A stretch of DNA of 64,000 nt from the NCBI GenBank assembly GCA_028095005.1, contig CM051463.1, positions 80,395,002 through 80,459,001 on the forward strand. Reading direction: 5' to 3'. The translations under genes were made by a program, and so were the position numbers. Source of the stretch: Rhynchospora pubera (Eukaryota > Streptophyta > Magnoliopsida > Poales > Cyperaceae). Of the stretch, positions 58,137 through 64,000 are shown one piece after another. The notes under the pieces are model-generated. The model was given only the letters and a program-made list of their open reading frames with translations. It was not told the origin of the DNA and made no database searches. Positions within the stretch are counted from its first letter, which is position 1, and every line of letters begins with the position of its first letter.

Positions 58137-58590
58137 GATTGCGCACAGCGCATGAGGAGATAGCTTAAATAGATTAGCGTGTAGGTAAATCTCGATTGCG
58201 CACGGCGCATGAGAGATTAGATACATTTTAATTCTCCTTTCTAAGAAAGATTTTTGCCAGATAATGACTTTGATTGCGCCCAGCGCATGAGAAGTACGAT
58301 TCTGCCTTTAAAGATCTGAAATTGTTCAAAATTGACTTGATTACGTTCTGTTCTTGCACAAGGTAAATGTTGAAAAGAATTAATCTTCAAAGTTCTTCCT
58401 TTCTGACAAGTTTGTTTGAATCTTGAGGTTGATGCCTGAAATGTTATTTCTTTGTGATATTAAGTGTTAAGGTTGAAGTTGAGTTTCGATTGCGCCCAGC
58501 GCATGAGAGATCTCAATTAAACCACCAAAATTAATGATAATTAAGGCTCGTTGGTGCCTCAGTTGTACTCAGACTGCGCACAGCGCATGA
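58137..58590 (+). repeat. Five dispersed copies of a TGCGC-GCGCA hairpin motif
   Basis: GATTGCGCACAGCGCATGAG-like units at 58137, 58194, 58272, 58488 and 58572. The stem halves TGCGC and GCGCA are identical in all five, and the 3-base loop varies (ACA, ACG, CCA, CCA, ACA). They are spaced 57, 78, 216 and 84 bp apart, on one strand, in the transcribed part of the LTR. Confidence 0.85.
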
Positions 58591-60732
58591 AGAGTTCAAT
58601 TGGGATGAACTTGTATAAGATAGCTCCTTAGCACTGGCTTTGGAGCCCTTATGCAAGTGGTGTTGCTTTGATTGAGCATATGATGAGCATTGTCAGTCAT
58701 GTTCGTGATATGCTGAGTCAAGTATACACTAAATCACTTTATACTCCCTTCAAGTTAGAATATGAAGTGTGCATAGGTGATAATAGCAGAATGAAGGATC
58801 TTTTTGTAGATGTGAGATATGAACTTGGAGAGATGATAATAGATCGACAGTTGACCAAGTCATGAAGATGCCTCTTTTGCATAACTTAATTTTAGAAATC
58901 CTCAAAAACAAGGGACCTAAATGAAGTTTCTGGTCATTACTGACTAGTATTGGATTTTATTACTCTTAGAATTGTAATGGTCGATTTTATTTCGATCTAA
59001 CTGATACTGTATTTGCTAGAGAATGAGAATTACGACTATAAAAAATGAAGATAGATGTTATAGTTCCTGATATTAATCTAATGTTTGTGACCAACCTTCT
59101 GTAACTTGATAAGACTTGTGGGTTTATTTGTAAATGAGTAACTGACTGTCAGAGCTCTGAATAATGAAATTGCATTTCTTGTTCACATGATCAGTTTACT
59201 TTTATGCTCCTTTCTTTATAGGGATTTATGCTAGTGAAGGGTGGTACTGAGATGTTCTTAACCCAGTGGTCTATAATTGTTAAGTAATGTAGTTCAATTT
59301 GTTTAGGTGGAAATATGAGTAAAGCTGCCCTTGGTCATTGTCATGCTGAAGTATAGGGAGTATATGCGTTAGAAGCTATCCCTGAGTATGAATCAAGTTA
59401 ATTGCCCCTTACCTTGTGATAGTCACATATTCCTGGTATAATAGCCCAAATAAAGTATAATCAAAGTACATAATCGTTTCCTGGGTGCTCAATGTATGAA
59501 GGCAATATCATGGTTAGATATAGTAAACCAGGCCCAGTCTCTTCCATGGTTAACATATTAATTGATGTCAGTACCTGACTTTCACCCTCTAAGTGTTTAA
59601 TTATGAAAATTATCGAGTCAGGTCAGGGTTATAATAAATTGAATCTATGAGTACGTTGCTTTTACTGTCCCAACATTAGAAACACCTTCTCTGGTGTGAA
59701 CGAAACCCATCCAAATCATATTAGTACCAAGCCCCTTCTTCATCGTACCAGCTAGCTGTACCCCCACTGAATGGATTTGACACACTTGAAACCAAGCCTA
59801 CGACTGTGTTTCCCTTACTCACGCGATGCTTCAGAGTCCATCCTGACGAGCTGCGATGGCCGGAACACATAGCGGGTCTGAACCCGTTATTCTGTCGAGT
59901 CCTGTAACGAAGAAAACGAACCCGATTCCTTCATTTGATGTTCAGCGCCGAGACCTCTTCGATCCTATGTGACGAAAAGTCACTGTAGCGAGTCATAAGA
60001 CTGTTAGTGACCCGCTGCGCCAGATTACGACAGGATTAGATAAATGAACCCCAATAGGAACACCAGGGATAATTGGATGAGGTGAACCGACCAGAAGACG
60101 CCACACCAGCCAGAAACTTTAGAAATTCATTAAAAATAATAGGAAACATAGAAAAATACAAACGACACATCTATAAAATTCTAAAAATAAAAATAAGCCA
60201 GTTTCACTGATACTTTGATATGAAAATATGTCAAGGTAGCGGCCTTTTGTATTTTTGAAGTATTTTCGCTTTAAAAATGAATTTTAGAAAATGAAATAAA
60301 CCCTTTTGTAAAATGCTAGGTATTTTCAAAACTAAAATTTCAGAGATACTACTTTCAAAAGCTAAATATACTCAAGTATAAAAATATTTTCAAAAGTCTA
60401 AAAATATTTTCAAAAGTCTAAAAGTATTCGATTATGGATATTTTCAAAAGGTCTAAATGGTTTCCAAAATGGTATCTTTTAAAATCAAATATCTTCCAAG
60501 TTTAAGTATTTTGAAATAGAAAAGTATTTCTAAAAGTCAAAAGTGCAAAAGGCCAAAGTGAATAAAATCACCAATATCCCAAGTGAAATCTCAGGAATTA
60601 AAAGTCCAAACACGAAACCCAAAGTCAAAGCCGAAACCTCTCCGTTTGAGGAAAAGTCCCTCACTAAGGTTGAGATCGACCTTAGATGACTCAGAAAACG
60701 AATTCTTACGGGCCCCCTCGTCCAAAGAATTC

Positions 60733-61140
60733 TATTTTTGTTCTCACAAGAAGACCGATGAAGATGGTCCCGAGAACCGACTCTTATTAAGAAGACCGAT
60801 GAAGATGGTCCCTAGGGTCGTTAAAGAACCAACTCTTATTAAGAAGACCGATGAAGATGGTCCCTAGGGTTGTAAAAGAACCAACTTTCGTCGAGTAGCC
60901 ATTAAAGAGGACCCGAAGGTTGCAAAACTGCTTTTGTTCTCACAAGAAGACCGACTAAGATGGTCCCGAGAACCGACTCTTATTAAGAAGACCGATGAAG
61001 ATGGTCCCTAGGGTCGTTAAAGAACCAACTCTTATTAAGAAGACCGATGAAGATGGTCCATAGGGTTGCAAAAGAACCAACTTTCGCTCGAGGCCGCCCA
61101 AGAGGTCCCGAAGGTTGCAAAACTCCTTTCACTCTCACAA
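60733..61140 (+). repeat. Tandem repeat array in the LTR
   Basis: AAGAAGACCGATGAAGATGG recurs about six times (near 60748, 60800, 60840, 60944, 60985, 61036) with spacers of about 20-35 bp. Two blocks of roughly 200 bp (from 60733 and from 60931) form a higher-order duplication. A frame across it gives KKTDEDGP repeats, but this is part of the LTR rather than a gene. Confidence 0.8.
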
Positions 61141-61630
61141 GAAGGCCAGTCATAGCCCCGAGAGTTTATCAGAAACAACCTTAAGTGAAGCCTTCCCTTT
61201 CATCATCCAGAAACCTCTTCCAAACCAAAACCCATTTCCTTCTTTTAAGTCAAGTTAGAAACCTTTTGCCGATCCTTAATTGGGTCCCGTCTATTAGATT
61301 TGGTACCATCAATTAAGTCCTCCTTAATAGCACTCCATAAGCCTCTTTTCTTAGCCCATTACGTCAACACCCTTTACATCCCTTAATCAGAGGTTCTCGT
61401 AGGCAACTACGGGGTAATTAACAGTAGGGGCTTGCGCCTACTGGAAAGAAAGGACCCGCTAAATTAAGAAACTTCTTTAAGTAGCGACTCTTTATAGGAT
61501 TCTCTTGTGTTGAGAGATGTTCGCTAAAGAGATCGAAACCTTAAGGGAGGTGAATCTAGGCTATATTCCCATTGTTCTTCGAGAAATTCCTTCGAGGAGA
61601 ATAATGACGAAAAAGCCGCGACAGATTCTC

Positions 61631-61648
61631 TGGCACGCCCGGTGGGAC
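61631..61648 (+). promoter_or_regulatory. Primer binding site of the Gypsy element
   Basis: TGGCACGCCCGGTGGGAC starts with the TGG expected opposite a tRNA CCA end and lies 7 nt after the LTR. This type of site is seen in large Gypsy elements of the Tat group. The tRNA is not identified with certainty. Confidence 0.7.
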
Positions 61649-61755
61649 CTCTTTCTCCTCTCATCTTTGGGATTCGAAGGGCGACGTAAGGGCTAAGGAA
61701 ATTTTAATGAGCACTCCTAACGGTAACATTTGAGTTGGTGTTATTGCAGGTTGAA

Positions 61756-64000
61756 ATGGCATTCGCACCCATCCACGCTTTCAAGCCGACAGGAGTTCTC
61801 CAGATCGGAGGAGTGCCGATCTGCTACAGCGACGAATTCACAATTGGAGGCATGCCGTTTGGACATTCCTACGTGCCCGTCGTTCAAGTCCGTGATGGTA
61901 CTTTCCAACTAGCAAAGGTTGTGATGGAGGAACCGCTTGAGGAAGTGATGGAAGTCTCCAACACCGTGGAGGATTCCATGGAGATTGATGTCACCAAAGA
62001 AGAAGAATGGTCCATTATTCCTCACAAGCGGGCTCACTCGAGCTCAACCCCTTTTCCTCAAAGACGCCAATCCAACCGTCGCTCTCCCCCCAAGAAGATG
62101 GTTGTGAAGGAGGTGTATGCGCCAATCTCCCAAAGTGCAAGAACAATGAGGAAGGTTCAACGGGCCTATAAGAATGAATTGGAGACAAGGCCCAACTTGC
62201 CGGTGAGCAATCCTTTCGCCTCGATCCGTTTGGTGCGAAAGAACTCGCCCGTGGCCATACTCAAGACCATGGAAGAGTTCCCTCAAGAATACCAAGCACA
62301 ATTTAGGGGAAGAAGTCCGCAAAACCGGAAATCGGTGAAGGAGAGATTGGTATTCCCGCGAGTATCGGCCCGCAATCGATTGGGGCCAAAGGGTCAAAAG
62401 GAAGGATCATCCTCCGTGCACCAAAGACTGGGGCAAAAGATTAAACCAATGAAGGAGAGATTGGGACCCAAGAAAATGTGGGTGCCGAAAGAGAAAGCTC
62501 AACCAATGGAAGTGGACCAAGAGCCACGCCACAAAAGGAGACATGTGGCACGCGAGGATGGTCAACTTGTGGTCCACGCTCGAGTTCATATGGTGGAGAT
62601 AAGTGAAAGACATGAAATGCACGCTTTTGTGAATATGGCTAGTGATGGAGAAATCCCATTTACTAAGAAAAATAGCAAAGATAAGCAAGATCGCGCCTCT
62701 TCAAGCCATCTTCTAAATGGAGAAGGTCCGACAGAAGATGAAGAAAGAGATGTGAATGGTGAAGATCGTTGGAACGAGGGCGAAAAGCCGAAATTGATGA
62801 GTATCATAGAAAGAAATGAAAAGAAGATGGCGGCTATGATGGATGAAAGAGAAAAAGAAAGAAAGATGTTCAAGAAAATGTATAAACTTCTAGAAAAGAA
62901 GAAGTTGCTCGAAGATCTCGAAAAGGAGGATTCTTTTAGTGAAGAAGAAGAGGAGTACAAGCGAAAAGTGCTCAAAGAAAGGAGAAGCAAGAGTAGATAT
63001 GAGTACTCTGATGAAAAAGAGAATAGAGAAAGACCATTGAAGGAAAGAAAGAATAAGAGCAAATATGGATCTTCCGATGAAGAAGAAGAAAGGCCTAAAA
63101 GGAGGTTTTCTAAAGAAAGGAGGAATAGGCATAGGCATGAGTCATCAGAAGAAGAAGAAGAAAAGGAATACCGAAGGCATCCCAAAGGAAGGAGAAATAA
63201 AGTGAAGTATGAGTCGAGTGATGATGAAGTCCCCGAAACTAGGCATCGGACTGGGGCAAGAAAACCCGGTTTAACCAAACAAGTCATTCAAGAGATGGTC
63301 AACCTACAGCTCCAAGCCGCAGGAGCGGGGCGACTTGTCAACCATCGCAAGAAGTGTGGAAGGCCATATCCCAAAAGATATGATCAAATCTTGTACCCTG
63401 AAGGTTATGTAATTCCCAAGTTCAACTTGTTTGATGGCACGAAAAAGGGAGATATTACACCTGATCAGCACTTAATCCAATTTCGTTACATGTGTGGGAA
63501 CACTTCTAATAATGAGGCGCTTCTCTTTAGGCAATTCCCGCTAAGCTTGATGGGTGCTGCATTCAATTGGTACACTTTCCTTGAAAATGATTCAATGGAA
63601 ACCTGGGAGGAAATGGAGGAGGCCTTCCGTTCAAAGTTTGCAATGATCACACAAGAGATCACCATGGCCGATATGGCATGTGAAAAACCTAAATTGGGAG
63701 AAAATGTCCTCGACTATATCAATCGTTGGATGAATCTCAGCATAAGGTGCACCCATCAGATGCCTGAAAGGGAGGCGGTGGAGGTCTTGATCAGAAATCT
63801 AGATGATTGGATGCAAAGATCGCTCTCGGGAAGTGATATTACCTCCTACAAAGATCTAATTACTCGAGTGACAAGGCTGGCACGTATTGGACCACCTAAA
63901 GGGCTAGAAATTTCCACCAATGGTGATGAAGAAGAAAGAGGCAATGGTGCAAGTAGTTATGAAACCTCCACCAATGGAAACAAGGTCAAGAAAAATGACA
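61756..64000 (+). CDS. Ty3/Gypsy gag, long N-terminal extension, open at window end
   Basis: ATG 61756 begins a frame that stays open to the last base (748 codons and counting). Residues 1 to about 60 have no known motif. About 100-330 is basic and Pro/Gln-rich. About 330-530 is highly charged, with repeated KERR-(K/N)(K/R)(S/H)(K/R) and (S/D)(S/D)(E/D)EEEE blocks, probably coiled or disordered. From about 555 to 700 lies the retrotransposon gag domain (KFNLFDGT, HLIQFRYMCG, FPLSLMGAAFNWY, TWEEMEEAFRSKF). Gag forms the particle that packages the element's RNA. The absence of stops suggests a fairly young copy. Opposite-strand frames at 62.4-63.3 kb are shadows. Confidence 0.85.
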   Translation, partial: MAFAPIHAFKPTGVLQIGGVPICYSDEFTIGGMPFGHSYVPVVQVRDGTFQLAKVVMEEPLEEVMEVSNTVEDSMEIDVTKEEEWSIIPHKRAHSSSTPFPQRRQSNRRSPPKKMVVKEVYAPISQSARTMRKVQRAYKNELETRPNLPVSNPFASIRLVRKNSPVAILKTMEEFPQEYQAQFRGRSPQNRKSVKERLVFPRVSARNRLGPKGQKEGSSSVHQRLGQKIKPMKERLGPKKMWVPKEKAQPMEVDQEPRHKRRHVAREDGQLVVHARVHMVEISERHEMHAFVNMASDGEIPFTKKNSKDKQDRASSSHLLNGEGPTEDEERDVNGEDRWNEGEKPKLMSIIERNEKKMAAMMDEREKERKMFKKMYKLLEKKKLLEDLEKEDSFSEEEEEYKRKVLKERRSKSRYEYSDEKENRERPLKERKNKSKYGSSDEEEERPKRRFSKERRNRHRHESSEEEEEKEYRRHPKGRRNKVKYESSDDEVPETRHRTGARKPGLTKQVIQEMVNLQLQAAGAGRLVNHRKKCGRPYPKRYDQILYPEGYVIPKFNLFDGTKKGDITPDQHLIQFRYMCGNTSNNEALLFRQFPLSLMGAAFNWYTFLENDSMETWEEMEEAFRSKFAMITQEITMADMACEKPKLGENVLDYINRWMNLSIRCTHQMPEREAVEVLIRNLDDWMQRSLSGSDITSYKDLITRVTRLARIGPPKGLEISTNGDEEERGNGASSYETSTNGNKVKKND

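Larger units (their letters stand above)
56830..61623 (+). repeat. 5' LTR of a Ty3/Gypsy element (about 4.8 kb)
   Basis: The left end is set at TGTTTGACCC (56830; 56827 is also possible) and the right end at CCGCGACA, 7 nt before a primer site at 61631. A clear TATA box at 57637 puts the start of R near 57665, so R plus U5 would be about 3.9 kb. LTRs this long occur in Tat/Ogre-type Gypsy elements. The 3' LTR is outside the window, so the left border cannot be confirmed. Confidence 0.7.

Noticed and set aside
58137..58590. CRISPR-like array
   Set aside because: Spacing is irregular, the genome is a plant's, and the repeats are palindromic motifs inside an LTR.
60583..60867. 94-codon plus-strand frame with KKTDEDGP repeats
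   Set aside because: It is a tandem repeat within the LTR, ends inside the array and has no known domain.
62044..63287. Long minus-strand frames opposite the gag region (117, 93, 233 and 82 codons)
   Set aside because: They mirror the purine-rich gag frame and are Ser/Phe/Leu-rich by composition. The plus-strand frame has the gag domain and runs without stop, so these are shadows.

Overview
This is a plant (angiosperm) nuclear window. The intron-bearing genes, the plant-specific families (a BAHD acyltransferase, two ATL-type RING-H2 proteins), a badnavirus-type endogenous pararetrovirus, an Au-like SINE and several plant transposon classes all point that way. I cannot name the species. Host genes are sparse: a mitochondrial ribosomal protein L3 gene (103-2569), a small two-membrane-span gene with a decayed tandem copy (22.1-23.4 kb), a BAHD acyltransferase with a late frameshift (29.3-32.1 kb), and two intronless ATL genes (44.3 and 49.2 kb). 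Most of the rest is mobile DNA, much of it nested.

Layout. 0-2.9 kb: uL3m gene with five exons, all introns in phase 0. 3.0-3.6 kb: hAT-type miniature element with an 8-bp target duplication. About 4.2-20.6 kb: a near-complete badnavirus-like integrant on the minus strand. It keeps a pregenomic promoter, poly(A) signal and tRNA-Met primer site, plus an ORF2-like gene, a broken ORF3 polyprotein and an unidentified small ORF. It is split by a 9.7-kb Copia-type LTR element (8028-17737) whose 1778-bp LTRs read as identical although its interior is decayed. 21.3-28.1 kb: miniature elements, the duplicated membrane-protein locus, a LINE relic and a long-TIR MITE. 28.1-29.0 kb: a hAT element carrying a SINE. 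29.3-32.1 kb: the BAHD gene.

34.1-42.0 kb: a 5'-truncated LINE with a 14-bp target duplication, itself split by a 5.56-kb CACTA transposon with a 3-bp duplication. The CACTA element carries three captured beta-glucosidase (GH1) exons. Three copies of one small MITE family lie in or near it. 44.3-49.7 kb: two ATL genes with three hAT-type elements between them. 50.3-53.6 kb: a possible Helitron start and a mosaic of decayed gene pieces. 54.4-56.8 kb: a 30-bp palindrome, tandem repeats and two decayed coding fragments. 56.8-64.0 kb: the 5' end of a Ty3/Gypsy element with a roughly 4.8-kb LTR, a primer binding site and a long gag frame that runs off the window.

The host genes do not form a pathway. 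What connects the window is the order of insertions: CACTA after LINE, Copia after pararetrovirus, SINE probably after hAT, and a Mutator-type MITE after a gene duplication. Several observations depend on reading alone; LTR identity, family placement and expression need alignments or RNA data.
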